A stretch of DNA of 45,414 nucleotides from an uncultured Clostridia bacterium (GCA_937976095.1 CALJSV010000017.1:1-45414); one strand, 5' to 3'. Shown: positions 32,420 through 41,674, counted from the first letter of the stretch. Notes: a model not told the origin generated them from the sequence alone. Made by a program: numbers and translations.

Positions 32420-33460
32420 ATGAAAAAGGGATGCAAATATGGAACACATAGAGTTATTGAACCAGCAGGAGTACTTCCTCAACCGGCTAAGAAGATAGAT
32501 AACAACATGGATGAGCTTTATGATAACGAGATACTTATAGATGTTCAAACACTTAACGTTGATTCTGCAAGCTTTACACAAATAAAAGAGCAGGCAGGCG
32601 GAGACGAAGCAAAGATAGCTGAGATCATGAAGGGCATAGTTGCAGAGCGCGGCAAGCACCAAAACCCAGTAACAGGCTCAGGCGGAATGCTTATTGGTAC
32701 AGTTGAGAAAATAGGATCTGCACTTGAAGGCAAGATAGACCTTAAGGTTGGGGATAAAATTGCTACACTGGTATCCTTATCACTTACACCACTTACGATA
32801 GATAAAATCAAAGAAATAAGAAAAAATATAGATCAGGTTGATATAGAAGGCAAGGCTATACTTTTTGAAAGCGGCATATACGCGAAGATACCTGCAGATA
32901 TGCCTGAGAAGCTTGTACTTTCAGCACTGGACGTAGCAGGTGCGCCAGCACAGACAGCAAAGCTGGTTAAGCCTGGCGACATAGTACTGGTTATCGGTGC
33001 AGCAGGCAAGTCAGGAACTCTATGCTGCTATGAAGCAAAGAGAAGAGCTGGAGTTACAGGAAAGGTTATAGGGCTATGCCATTCACAAAGCAGCGCAGAT
33101 AGACTTCAAAAGCTCGGTGTTTGCGATGTAGTAATAGTAGCAGATGCAACAAAGCCGGTTGATGCTATGAAGAAGGTAGAAGAAGTTACAAACGGAGAAA
33201 TGGCTGATATAACCATCAACAACGTTAATGTTCCTGATACAGAAATGACAAGCGTACTCTGCACAAAGAACACAGGACTGGTATACTTCTTTAGCATGGC
33301 AACAAGCTTCACAAAGTCAGCGCTAGGTGCTGAAGGAGTAGGAAGCGACGTAACAATGATAATAGGAAACGGCTACACAAAAGGCCACGCAGAAATAACA
33401 CTGCAAATCCTAAGAGAAAGCAAAGAAATAAGAGAACTCTTTACAGAGCTATATGCGTAG
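32420..33460 (+). CDS. kdd: L-erythro-3,5-diaminohexanoate dehydrogenase
   Basis: A 346-residue dehydrogenase with an N-terminal domain (KKGCKYGTHRVIEPAGVLPQ) and a Rossmann domain around residues 185-320 (VLVIGAAGKSGTLCCYEAKR). It oxidises 3,5-diaminohexanoate with NAD(P)+ to 5-amino-3-oxohexanoate, the third step of lysine fermentation. The 2,4-diaminopentanoate dehydrogenase of ornithine fermentation is an alternative in name only; the neighbours are all lysine enzymes. ATG 32420 follows GGGAGG. It is the first gene after the sigma-54 promoter. Confidence 0.9.
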   Translation: MKKGCKYGTHRVIEPAGVLPQPAKKIDNNMDELYDNEILIDVQTLNVDSASFTQIKEQAGGDEAKIAEIMKGIVAERGKHQNPVTGSGGMLIGTVEKIGSALEGKIDLKVGDKIATLVSLSLTPLTIDKIKEIRKNIDQVDIEGKAILFESGIYAKIPADMPEKLVLSALDVAGAPAQTAKLVKPGDIVLVIGAAGKSGTLCCYEAKRRAGVTGKVIGLCHSQSSADRLQKLGVCDVVIVADATKPVDAMKKVEEVTNGEMADITINNVNVPDTEMTSVLCTKNTGLVYFFSMATSFTKSALGAEGVGSDVTMIIGNGYTKGHAEITLQILRESKEIRELFTELYA

Positions 33461-33487
33461 CGACTAGTTCCGCGACTAGCGACAAAT
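33461..33487. repeat. Short 7-base repeat tract between kdd and kamA
   Basis: GCGACTAG occurs twice (GACTAGTTCCGCGACTAGCGAC) directly after the kdd stop, the same units as at 12418 and 41878. Confidence 0.6.
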
Positions 33488-33542
33488 ACCCATAGACGAA
33501 CATCCAACTACCAAAAACCGCAGATTTTAGGAGGTTAAAAAT

Positions 33543-34793
33543 TTGAGAAATTACAAAGACATAGATATGTGGAAGAATGTTACCGAAGAGCAGTGGAATG
33601 ATTGGAAGTGGCAGGTATCAAACAGAATAACAACTGTCGATGAGCTTAAGAAGGTAATAAACATAACTCCGGAGGAAGAGGAAGGCATACATGAGTGTCT
33701 TAAGACTCTTAGAATGGCAATTACACCATACTATGCAATGCTTATGGATCCAAACGATCCAAATTGCCCAATAAGAAAGCAGGCAGTGCCGACTTCTCAG
33801 GAGCTTCATGAGTCCTGTGCGGATATGCTGGACCCACTGCATGAGGATGAGGATTCACCGGTGCCTGGATTGACACACAGATATCCTGACAGAGCGCTGC
33901 TGCTTATAACTGACCAGTGCTCAATGTATTGCAGACATTGTACAAGAAGAAGGTTTGCAGGACAAAAAGATGATCAAATGCCAATGGCAAGAATAGATAA
34001 GGCTATAGAATATATAAAGAATACACCGGTAATAAGAGACGTACTTCTCTCAGGTGGAGACTGTCTCTTGGTTAATGATGATATTCTTGAATACATCATA
34101 AGCAATCTAAGAAAAATAGAGCATATAGAGATAATAAGACTTGGCTCAAGAACTCCGGTTGTTCTTCCACAAAGAATAACTGAGGACCTTGTAAACATGA
34201 TGAAAAAATATCATCCTGTATGGTTAAACACACACTACAATCATACAAAGGAAATAACACCAGAGGCTAAGCTTGCCTGCGAAAGATTGGCAAATGCCGG
34301 CATACCTCTTGGCAACCAGTCAGTACTACTAAGAGGAGTAAATGACTGCGTGCACATAATGAGAGACTTAGTTCATCAGCTGGTTAAAATGAGAGTAAGA
34401 CCTTATTATATATACCAATGCGACCTGTCTATGGGTATTGAACACTTTAGAACAACAGTATCCAAGGGGATCGAGATAATAGAAGGCTTAAGAGGACATA
34501 CCTCAGGCTTCTGCGTACCAACCTTCGTTGTTGACGCACCTGGAGGCGGCGGTAAGATACCGGTAATGCCTCAATATCTGATATCTCAAAGCAAGCATAA
34601 AACAGTACTCAGAAACTTCGAAGGCGTAATCACCACCTATACCGAGCCTGAGTACATTGAGGAAGCATGCAATTGCCCTGTATGCACTAAGCAGTCACAA
34701 GACAGCTTATCCGGCGTAGCAGGCCTTCTCCACGAAAACGAGCTAAGCCTAGAGCCAACAAGGATACTAAGAAAAGAAAGAACCCGTAAATAG
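33543..34793 (+). CDS. kamA: Lysine 2,3-aminomutase
   Basis: A 416-residue radical-SAM and PLP enzyme converting L-lysine to L-beta-lysine. The Fe-S motif is CSMYCRHC at Cys126, Cys130 and Cys133, close to the positions in the Clostridium subterminale enzyme. The PLP lysine lies in DAPGGGGKIPVM near residue 335. Length and the C-terminal cysteine pair (EEACNCPVCTK), which helps bind zinc in the known structure, agree with KamA rather than the shorter EF-P lysine mutase EpmB. The start is TTG 33543 after AGGAGGT. It is the second gene of the operon. Confidence 0.95.
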   Translation: MRNYKDIDMWKNVTEEQWNDWKWQVSNRITTVDELKKVINITPEEEEGIHECLKTLRMAITPYYAMLMDPNDPNCPIRKQAVPTSQELHESCADMLDPLHEDEDSPVPGLTHRYPDRALLLITDQCSMYCRHCTRRRFAGQKDDQMPMARIDKAIEYIKNTPVIRDVLLSGGDCLLVNDDILEYIISNLRKIEHIEIIRLGSRTPVVLPQRITEDLVNMMKKYHPVWLNTHYNHTKEITPEAKLACERLANAGIPLGNQSVLLRGVNDCVHIMRDLVHQLVKMRVRPYYIYQCDLSMGIEHFRTTVSKGIEIIEGLRGHTSGFCVPTFVVDAPGGGGKIPVMPQYLISQSKHKTVLRNFEGVITTYTEPEYIEEACNCPVCTKQSQDSLSGVAGLLHENELSLEPTRILRKERTRK

Positions 34794-34798
34794 AGTTC

Positions 34799-34852
34799 AA
34801 GGGATTAGGGAACAGGGAACAGGGATTAGGGATTAGGGATTAGGGAACAGCG
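34799..34852. repeat. GGGATTA/GGGAACA heptamer array between kamA and kamB
   Basis: Seven consecutive 7-base units of the GGGATTA and GGGAACA types, identical in kind to the first half of the 27211 array, starting just after the kamA stop. Confidence 0.85.
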
Positions 34853-34879
34853 GCAAAATCCAAGTAAGACGGTGAATAT

Positions 34880-35917
34880 ATGAATCTAATAGACCTCATC
34901 TATCCTCAAAGCAAAATAATATCCATAGTAGGTACAGCTAAGAACGTTGGAAAAACTGTAACTCTAAATGAGATAATAGCCCAGTCTGATGAAAAAGGAA
35001 TAGTCTTAGGACTGATATCAACAGGCAGGGATGGAGAGCGTAGGGATGTCCTTACAAGCACCGAAAAGCCTCCTATTTATGTAAAAAGAGGTACAATAAT
35101 AACCACTGTGGAAAGTGTTGTCTCGGCAGGCGATAAGCTTGACCACGCGGGGATAGAGATATTATCTGTTACTGATTACACAACCCCTATGGGACGGGTT
35201 ATTTTAGGGCGTGCAGTAAGTGACGGATATGTGGAGATCTCAGGGCCTCGCTCATCGGCAACCATAAGGCATATGTGCGAAGAAATGCTAGCCTATGGGG
35301 CACAGCTTATACTGATAGATGGCTCTTTAGATAGAAGGGCCTCTGCAGCACCTTATGTATCAGATGGTACTATACTTGCTACAGGTGCTGCACTGGCAAG
35401 AGGTATGGATGCAGTCATAGAAAAGACAGCACATATTGTCAGAGCTTATTCAGTTCCAAAGCTGGAAGAGGGATACCTTGGAGATATAGCCTTAGATATA
35501 ATAGATAATGGTAGAACGGCACTTGTTGACAGCAGCGGCGATATAAAATATATAGAGACTCAAACCACCCTGCAGTGTGGGGAGCTGATAGCAGAAAGCC
35601 TTGAAGAGACTACGGAATATATAGTACTAAGCGGCTCTGCAACAGCTGAATCCCTAAAAACCATGCTGCTCTCAAGGAAAAGCAATGCAAAAATAGTTAT
35701 CAAGGATGCAACCCGTATCTTCATACCGCCTTTAGAGTACATGCAGCTGCAAAAGCTTGGTATGGAGCTTCGGGTAGCAGACAAGGTCAATATAATAGCG
35801 ATTACTGTAAATCCATACTCTCCTGACGGCTATTACTTTGAGCCCTCGGAGCTTTTAGGCCGAATAAGAAGAGAGATACAAGGTATACCTGCTTTTGATG
35901 TAGTGCAGGGAGGTTAA
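34880..35917 (+). CDS. kamB: KamB, proposed reactivase subunit of lysine 5,6-aminomutase
   Basis: A 345-residue protein with a P-loop GTAKNVGKT (residues 18-26) like those of MobB-type GTP/ATP-binding proteins and a second nucleotide-contact-like segment LISTGRDGERRD. The rest has no clear domain. It always lies next to kamC between kamA and kamD in lysine-fermenting bacteria, and the pair is thought to restore lysine 5,6-aminomutase after its cobalamin is inactivated, similar to other B12-enzyme reactivases. ATG 34880 has only a weak GACGGTGA binding site. The kamC start follows 3 bases after its stop. Confidence 0.82.
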   Translation: MNLIDLIYPQSKIISIVGTAKNVGKTVTLNEIIAQSDEKGIVLGLISTGRDGERRDVLTSTEKPPIYVKRGTIITTVESVVSAGDKLDHAGIEILSVTDYTTPMGRVILGRAVSDGYVEISGPRSSATIRHMCEEMLAYGAQLILIDGSLDRRASAAPYVSDGTILATGAALARGMDAVIEKTAHIVRAYSVPKLEEGYLGDIALDIIDNGRTALVDSSGDIKYIETQTTLQCGELIAESLEETTEYIVLSGSATAESLKTMLLSRKSNAKIVIKDATRIFIPPLEYMQLQKLGMELRVADKVNIIAITVNPYSPDGYYFEPSELLGRIRREIQGIPAFDVVQGG

Positions 35918-35920
35918 ACT

Positions 35921-37522
35921 ATGCTGATGGATGAACGGACCAAAAAACTTCTTGATTTTGAAAGGGTGCTAGCTGAGCTGCACCCTATTACACCTTTTGG
36001 AATAAAGTGCAAAAACAGCTCAAGATTTTATAGCTCCCATAAAAAGCAGCAGCTGGAGGAGGAGCTTTTAAGAGTTGAGCAGATAAAGGGACTTATTGAG
36101 CTTCAGGCAACCACCTTTATGGAGCTAAAGGCAATTTTAAGACAGGTTAAGGATATAAGACGATCTGTAGAACGCTGCATTATGGGCGGAGTTCTAAGTA
36201 CTGTAGAGCTGTTTGAGCTCAAAAACCTTGGTGAGCTTATAGGCCAGCTTTCTAAGGCTCAAAGCAGGCTGCAGTGGAAGCTTCCCACAAAGTATAGGCT
36301 GGAGGAGCTTTTGTGGCTGGAGCAGCTTTTAGATCCTGATAAAACAGGGTTAAAGACATTTTACTTGTACGACAGCTACTCAGAAGAGCTGACTCGAATA
36401 AGAAGCAGCAAGCAAAGACTGGAGCATGAGCTGGACAGACATAAGAGACAGTGGGTAAAAAGCATAGAGCAGGAGCTTGGAGTAACCTTCAGAGTTACCT
36501 GCGAGCTTTCGGTAAGCAAAAGCAGTACTGAGCTTATACAAAAGCTTAAGTCTCATCCAATGCTGCAGCTGACAAATGAAACCTATGCAAGCACATGCTT
36601 TAGAATAAAGCCCGATGAAGAGATGCACAAAATAGGTGCCGAGCTGGAGCTCTTAAAGACAGAAGAAGCAGCAGAGGAAGCCTCAATACTGGAGCGGCTG
36701 TCGAGAAGTATAGCTGCCCATGGAGAAGAGCTTCTTAAAAGCATGGATGCCATAGGGGAATTTGATCTGCTGATGGCAAAGGGCTATCTGGCAATAGGTC
36801 AAAGGGCTGTAAGACCGATGCTTACAGATAAGGGACTTATGCAGATAAGCGATGGCAGAAACCCTGTAGTAGAGGCTGAACTAAAAAAAAGAGGTAAGGT
36901 CTACAAAACCATAAGTGTTTGCCTTGATAAGGCTGTGACACTGATAACCGGTGCAAATATGGGAGGTAAGACAGTTTCACTAAAAATGATGGGCTTGCTT
37001 GCAGCCATGGCTCACTTTGGACTGCTGGTGCCTGCGCATTATATGGAGCTGCAATTATATGATTTTATTTTTTTATCAGCAGGTGATGAGCAATCCATTG
37101 ATCTTGGGCTAAGTACCTTTGGTGCAGAAATGCTGGGTATAAGAGATATGCTGTCAAGGACAGACGAAAGGGGTCTCGTGCTTGTCGACGAGCTGGCAAG
37201 AGGTACAAATCCTCATGAAGGCTACGCAATATCCTTTTCGATAATTGACTACCTGCTCCATAAGCCCTGCACAGCTGTCATCACCACCCATTTTGACGGA
37301 CTGGTAAGACATGAGACCAAGCATTTGCAGGTCAACGGACTAAGAAACCTGAGCGAGGAGCTAATAAGCACTCCGGAGCTTATTTCAGAGCATATGGACT
37401 ATACCCTTATAGAAGCAGATCAAAGCTCAGACGTACCCAAGGATGCAATACGAATTTCAAAACTTATGGGTATACCTAAGGAAATAATAGATAAAGCAGA
37501 AGAAATAATGAAGAATAGCTAA
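35921..37522 (+). CDS. kamC: KamC, MutS-related reactivase ATPase of lysine 5,6-aminomutase
   Basis: A 533-residue protein of the MutS superfamily that lacks the N-terminal mismatch-binding domain. A long helical lever region (about residues 20-310, rich in Glu, Lys and Leu) leads to the ATPase: Walker A ITGANMGGKTVSLKMMG near residue 345, Walker B RGLVLVDELARGTNP near 418, and AVITTHFDG near 447. Although MutS-like, its position between kamB and kamD and the absence of a DNA-reading domain argue for handling of the aminomutase rather than DNA repair; this assignment follows the family name and is not proven in the sequence. ATG 35921 follows GGGAGG. Confidence 0.85.
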   Translation: MLMDERTKKLLDFERVLAELHPITPFGIKCKNSSRFYSSHKKQQLEEELLRVEQIKGLIELQATTFMELKAILRQVKDIRRSVERCIMGGVLSTVELFELKNLGELIGQLSKAQSRLQWKLPTKYRLEELLWLEQLLDPDKTGLKTFYLYDSYSEELTRIRSSKQRLEHELDRHKRQWVKSIEQELGVTFRVTCELSVSKSSTELIQKLKSHPMLQLTNETYASTCFRIKPDEEMHKIGAELELLKTEEAAEEASILERLSRSIAAHGEELLKSMDAIGEFDLLMAKGYLAIGQRAVRPMLTDKGLMQISDGRNPVVEAELKKRGKVYKTISVCLDKAVTLITGANMGGKTVSLKMMGLLAAMAHFGLLVPAHYMELQLYDFIFLSAGDEQSIDLGLSTFGAEMLGIRDMLSRTDERGLVLVDELARGTNPHEGYAISFSIIDYLLHKPCTAVITTHFDGLVRHETKHLQVNGLRNLSEELISTPELISEHMDYTLIEADQSSDVPKDAIRISKLMGIPKEIIDKAEEIMKNS

Positions 37523-37541
37523 AACACAAGGAGTTGTTTTT

Positions 37542-39089
37542 ATGAGTAAACTTAAACTTGACCCCAAGCAGATTGGCAAAGCCAGAGAATCAGCAAAGCA
37601 TATTGCAGAGGATATGCAGCAGTTTATAGACAAGCATACTACAGTGGCGGTTGAGCGTACAATTGCCAGACTTATGGAAGTGGATGGAGTTGACGATGTT
37701 GGTACTCCACTCCCCAATATACTTGTAGACAGCCTCAAAAAAGCAGGAGTGCTTAATGTGGGAGTATCCTATTTCATTGCCAATGCAATGCTGAGCACTA
37801 AGCTAAGCCCGCAGGAAATAGCAGAAAAGGTAGCAGCAGGAGAGCTAGATATTACCAAGCTTCCATTACAGCCCCAAGAGCAGATAAAGGCACAGGCACA
37901 AGCTCTGGCTGAAAAAATGGTAGAAAGAATAAAAAGCAACAGAGAAAAGAGAAACGAGTATCTTTCAACCCTTGGAGAGGGCAGAAAGCCATATTTGTAC
38001 GTAATAGTTGCTACAGGAAACATATACGAGGACGTAGTGCAGGCACAGGCCGCTGCAAAGCAGGGTGCTGATGTAATTGCCGTTATAAGAACCACAGGTC
38101 AGAGTCTTTTGGATTATGTACCTTATGGTGCAACAACTGAGGGCTTTGGAGGCACCTATGCTACTCAAGAGAACTTTAGAATAATGAGAAAAGCTCTTGA
38201 TGAAGTAGGCGAAGAGGTAGGAAGATATATAAGACTCTGCAATTACTGCTCAGGTCTTTGCATGCCTGAAATAGCAGCAATGGGAGCTATGGAAAGACTG
38301 GACGTTATGCTGAACGATGCACTCTACGGGATTCTTTTTAGAGACATAAACATGCAAAGAACCCTTGTAGACCAGTTCTTCTCAAGAGTAATAAACGGCT
38401 TTGCCGGAGTAATAATAAACACAGGGGAAGACAACTATCTTACTACTGCAGACGCAGTTGAAGAGGCACACACAGTGCTTGCTTCACAGTTTATAAATGA
38501 GCAATTCGCTCTTAAGGCAGGCATTCCGGAGGAGCAAATGGGCTTAGGTCATGCCTTCGAAATCGAGCCCGGACTCGAAAACGGCTTTTTGCATGAGCTG
38601 GCACAGGCTCAAATGGCTAGAGAAATATTCCCTAAGGCACCACTGAAGTATATGCCTCCAACAAAGTTTAAGACAGGTAATATTTTCAAGGGTCACATAC
38701 AGGATGCCCTCTTTAACGTAATATCTGTCTGGACCAATCAGGGAATACAGCTGCTTGGCATGATGACAGAAGCCATACACACTCCATTTATAGCAGACAG
38801 AGCATTAGCTATAGAAAATGCAAGATACATCTTCAACAACCTGAGAAGCATAGGTGATGAAATAGAGTTCAAGGAAGGCGGAATGATTCAGACTAGAGCA
38901 GCCGAAGTAGTTGCTAAGGCAGCAGAGCTGATTCAGGAAATAGAGAAGGAAGGTCTGATGTCAACCCTTGAGCAAGGCAAGTTCGGCGGCGTAAAGCGAA
39001 GCAGAACAGGCGGAAAGGGACTTGACGGAGTAGTCCAAAAGGACGAAAAGTACATGAATCCATTTATAGAATTAATGCTAAGCAATTAA
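37542..39089 (+). CDS. kamD: Lysine 5,6-aminomutase alpha subunit
   Basis: A 515-residue subunit, the length expected for KamD (about 516), forming the TIM barrel that binds PLP and substrate and meets adenosylcobalamin. Typical blocks are KLKLDPKQIGKARESAKHIA at the N-terminus, PYLYVIVATGNIYEDVVQAQ near residue 150, and LDYVPYGATTEGFGGTYATQ near 188. With KamE it moves the terminal amino group of beta-lysine (or D-lysine) from C6 to C5. The ornithine counterpart OraE is far larger and single-chain, so lysine is clear. ATG 37542 follows AAGGAG. Confidence 0.95.
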   Translation: MSKLKLDPKQIGKARESAKHIAEDMQQFIDKHTTVAVERTIARLMEVDGVDDVGTPLPNILVDSLKKAGVLNVGVSYFIANAMLSTKLSPQEIAEKVAAGELDITKLPLQPQEQIKAQAQALAEKMVERIKSNREKRNEYLSTLGEGRKPYLYVIVATGNIYEDVVQAQAAAKQGADVIAVIRTTGQSLLDYVPYGATTEGFGGTYATQENFRIMRKALDEVGEEVGRYIRLCNYCSGLCMPEIAAMGAMERLDVMLNDALYGILFRDINMQRTLVDQFFSRVINGFAGVIINTGEDNYLTTADAVEEAHTVLASQFINEQFALKAGIPEEQMGLGHAFEIEPGLENGFLHELAQAQMAREIFPKAPLKYMPPTKFKTGNIFKGHIQDALFNVISVWTNQGIQLLGMMTEAIHTPFIADRALAIENARYIFNNLRSIGDEIEFKEGGMIQTRAAEVVAKAAELIQEIEKEGLMSTLEQGKFGGVKRSRTGGKGLDGVVQKDEKYMNPFIELMLSN

Positions 39090-39126
39090 TGGTCGGCAAA
39101 CACAATAAATATGGAGGTTTATATAT

Positions 39127-39927
39127 ATGAGTTCAGGTCTTTATTCCATGAATAAAAGAGAATTTGACATAACCTTTGATCCTAAGAGAGTCAAGCCCTA
39201 CGGAGATACAATGAACGATGGCAAGGTGCAGCTCAGCTTTACTCTCCCCATAAAGGCAGACGAGGTAGCGGCTGAGGCAGCAAAGCTTTATGCTATGAAA
39301 ATGGGTATTGAAGAGCCTAGCGTGGTTCACATGTCAGACCTTGGTGTAGGCTATACCTTCTTTGTAGTATATGGCAGCTGTGTTCACACAATAGATGTGA
39401 CTGATATAAAGGTTGCAAAGGTTGAAAGCTCAGTAATGAGCATGCATGAGGTTGACGAATATATCAAAGCTAATATAGGAAGAAAGATAGTTGTGGTAGG
39501 TGCAAGCACAGGTACTGATGCCCACACAGTAGGCATTGATGCCATTATGAACATGAAGGGCTATGCAGGACACTATGGTTTAGAAAGATATGATATGATC
39601 GAAGCATATAATCTTGGAAGTCAGGTGCCTAACGAGGAGTTTATCAAAAAAGCAGTAGAGCTTAACGCTGACGCATTACTGGTATCTCAGACAGTAACCC
39701 AAAAGAATGTACATGTTCAAAACATGACAAACCTAATAGAGCTCCTTGAGGCAGAAGGACTAAGAGATAAGTTTATAGTAAGCTGCGGTGGTCCAAGAAT
39801 CTCCCATGAGTTTGCAAAGGAGCTGGGCTATGATGCAGGCTTTGGAGCAGGAACCTATGCTGAGGATGTAGCTTCCTATGTAGTTCAGGAAATAACAAAC
39901 AGAAAATGGACAATGAGTCTAAAATAA
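39127..39927 (+). CDS. kamE: Lysine 5,6-aminomutase beta subunit, B12- and PLP-binding
   Basis: A 266-residue subunit with a cobalamin-binding Rossmann domain. The base-off motif DAHTVG places Asp131, His133 and Gly136 in the expected order, with His133 as the cobalt ligand. Lys144 (MNMKG) is at the position known to form the PLP Schiff base in the Clostridium sticklandii enzyme, so both cofactor residues match by number. The C-terminal part (VSCGGPRISHEFAKELGYDAG) closes the B12 domain. ATG 39127 follows GGAGG. It is the last gene of the operon, followed by a terminator; the later pathway genes kce and kal are not in the window. Confidence 0.96.
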   Translation: MSSGLYSMNKREFDITFDPKRVKPYGDTMNDGKVQLSFTLPIKADEVAAEAAKLYAMKMGIEEPSVVHMSDLGVGYTFFVVYGSCVHTIDVTDIKVAKVESSVMSMHEVDEYIKANIGRKIVVVGASTGTDAHTVGIDAIMNMKGYAGHYGLERYDMIEAYNLGSQVPNEEFIKKAVELNADALLVSQTVTQKNVHVQNMTNLIELLEAEGLRDKFIVSCGGPRISHEFAKELGYDAGFGAGTYAEDVASYVVQEITNRKWTMSLK

Positions 39928-39976
39928 ATAAAAAAATCGGCAATTCAGTTTTGAAGTGCCGATTTTTTATTTATTT
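39923..39976. terminator. Bidirectional terminator between kamE and the PKD gene
   Basis: AAAAAATCGGCA (39931-39942) pairs with TGCCGATTTTTT (39957-39968), extended by AAATAAAT/ATTTATTT. A T tract exists on both strands, so it can end kamE transcripts (+) and PKD-protein transcripts (-). Confidence 0.92.
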
Positions 39977-41185
39977 AGCGTCCCCTTCGCCGGTAGAATC
40001 ACCGGTAGAATCAGGAATATCTTCTTTTGCAGAGACCTTAAAGCTAAAGCTGTAGGTGCTGCTGGAGCCCTTGCTGTCCTTTACTGTGAGGCTTACTGTA
40101 TAGCTACCCTCTGTGGTAAAGGTATATCGTGCAGACTGTTCGTTACCAAAAATTTTCTTATACCCTGCAGCATCAGTTATTTTCCACTCGTAGCTTTTTA
40201 TTGAGTCATTAGAATCAGGGTCGGTGGACTCACTTACAAAAACAACCTCATCGCCAACCTCGATCTTACTCTTGCTTGTACTAAACTTAGCTGTTGGCAC
40301 ATGGTTCTCGCCCTTCGTCACAGCCTCCTGTGATAGAGCGCCGCCAGTAAGGATGCCTCTAACCAAAGGCGTATCCCTTAGCAGCCATGCTCCGGCCAGT
40401 ACAGCCCCAAGCACAAAGAGTATTACAACTCTTCTTATAAGGCTGACGGATTTGCGACGCTTGGCTTTTTTCATATTTTTCATAATTTGCTTACCTACAG
40501 AGGTACCCTCAATAAAGGTAGAATACAAAAGTGAGGTCTTAAAGTCCTTGTGAACCTGTGCAAAGCTATTATATTGACCCTCGTAGCATTTTTTGAGAGT
40601 ATTAAGAATGCTTGGAGGGACATTGTCCTTATCCTTTTCCAGTGTGGCTCCTACTGTATTAGAAAACAGAGAGCACAAAAGATCAGCACCACGGCATATG
40701 GCTGATTTGCTATCAGCATTCATATCGCTAACAGAGGGCTTGAAATTGACATTAATGCAGATATTTCTTCTGCCCACTATGGATATGCATTCCGGGTTGC
40801 AGAATATATGTCTCAGAATAGGATTTGCTGCATCCAGCTTACTGAAATATGTTAAAAAACTATCTGCAATATACATTTTATCGCTGAGTCTTAAGCTGTT
40901 TTCTGAAATATATTCGTTGAAAGGTGTGCCTCCGCATGGCTTTCCAACTATATATAGCTTGGATTCATGATAGAAGGCATCTACAAAATTGCTGATAGAT
41001 GCAATTGCCTGCTCGTCAAAAGCACTCTTTAGCAGAAGGGCAATCTCATCAGCTTCTATTTCATTTATGATAAGCTTGTCGATATTGTATTTTGTAACAT
41101 CCTCTGCAATGTAAATTCTCTGGAGCTCATCGCTGTAGGTGGTCTCCAAAATACCATACTGCTCTCGAATAATACGTTCGTCCAT
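39971..41185 (-). CDS. Membrane protein with cytoplasmic domain and external PKD domain
   Basis: About 404 residues. The N-terminal 260 or so residues are soluble and have no signal peptide. A basic stretch (KNMKKAKRRKSVSLIRR) precedes a single transmembrane helix (VVILFVLGAVLAGAWLL), and the outer part carries a PKD/Ig-like domain near residues 305-385 (FVSESTDPDSNDSIKSYEW, then YTFTTEGSYTVSLTVKDSKG). The inner domain has a segment (LYIVGKPCGGTPFNEYI) reminiscent of a kinase hinge, but the catalytic HRD and DFG motifs are not visible, so at most it is a pseudokinase-like fold. ATG 41185 follows GAGAGGTGA. It is transcribed divergently from the large IPT/TIG gene and may act with it at the envelope. 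Function unknown. Confidence 0.75.
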   Translation of the reverse strand: MDERIIREQYGILETTYSDELQRIYIAEDVTKYNIDKLIINEIEADEIALLLKSAFDEQAIASISNFVDAFYHESKLYIVGKPCGGTPFNEYISENSLRLSDKMYIADSFLTYFSKLDAANPILRHIFCNPECISIVGRRNICINVNFKPSVSDMNADSKSAICRGADLLCSLFSNTVGATLEKDKDNVPPSILNTLKKCYEGQYNSFAQVHKDFKTSLLYSTFIEGTSVGKQIMKNMKKAKRRKSVSLIRRVVILFVLGAVLAGAWLLRDTPLVRGILTGGALSQEAVTKGENHVPTAKFSTSKSKIEVGDEVVFVSESTDPDSNDSIKSYEWKITDAAGYKKIFGNEQSARYTFTTEGSYTVSLTVKDSKGSSSTYSFSFKVSAKEDIPDSTGDSTGEGDAK

Positions 41186-41341
41186 ATAGTCACCTCTCTC
41201 AAAAAACAACCTCAGCCTACAATATTCTACATAAAGCAAAATTTTCCTTTAAATATTCGAAAAAATTCGATATATTGTGATTTTTTTAAAAAGACCAACC
41301 ATATATGGATAATGACGTGTAAAATTTTACCATATAAGCAT

Positions 41342-41430
41342 AAAAAAAGTGCACCCTTTTGAGGTGCGATATGAGTGGGGTTAACGATTGTGTGTCTCTA
41401 TTAATTGTGAGACATTCAGGGGTTAAATAC
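41342..41430 (-). ncRNA. Candidate small RNA, about 90 nucleotides, with its own promoter and terminator
   Basis: On the minus strand a strong promoter at 41437-41465 is followed by about 90 bases without an ORF and a terminator stem (GCACC/GGTGC, 41351-41367) with seven T. The predicted RNA has one internal hairpin (UGUCUC/GAGACA, loop of 10) flanked on both sides by the same single-stranded motif UUAACCCC. C-rich single-stranded motifs of this kind are often used by bacterial small RNAs to pair with ribosome binding sites. It could alternatively be an attenuated leader of the PKD gene at 41185. I do not recognise a known family; CsfG-type sporulation RNAs would be one to compare. Confidence 0.55.
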
Positions 41431-41436
41431 ATGTTA

Positions 41437-41465
41437 ATTATAATATACACAGAATGAATATGCAA
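41437..41465 (-). promoter_or_regulatory. Sigma-70/A-type promoter on the minus strand
   Basis: The minus strand reads TTGCAT (41465-41460), a 17-base spacer, and TATAAT (41442-41437). Optimal spacing and a perfect -10 predict a start near 41430. Confidence 0.72.
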
Positions 41466-41674
41466 TAGGTTTTTGAGAAAAAAATTAAAAAATTTTGGAA
41501 GAAAATCTGCACCTTATTAGATGAGTGTTTAATTTAACATCGATAAAACCATTGAAATTCCAATAAATTTTAAAACAGACATAAAAATGACAAAAAAAGA
41601 CTCTTCAAAACCACATGCTTAATATGTATGCATAAATGTATATTTATACATAAAATACAATGACTATGCATAAC

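Noticed and set aside
35921-37522. DNA mismatch repair protein MutS
   Set aside because: Lacks the N-terminal mismatch-binding domain and lies between kamB and kamD, as KamC does.
37542-39927. Ornithine 4,5-aminomutase
   Set aside because: Subunit sizes (515 and 266 residues) fit KamD/KamE; OraS and OraE are about 120 and 730-750 residues.
41342-41430. Lysine riboswitch (GAGGTGCGAT on the plus strand near a lysine operon)
   Set aside because: Only the short GAGGTGCG match is present; the other conserved blocks and the overall length of about 175 bases are missing, and the downstream gene on that strand is the IPT/TIG protein.
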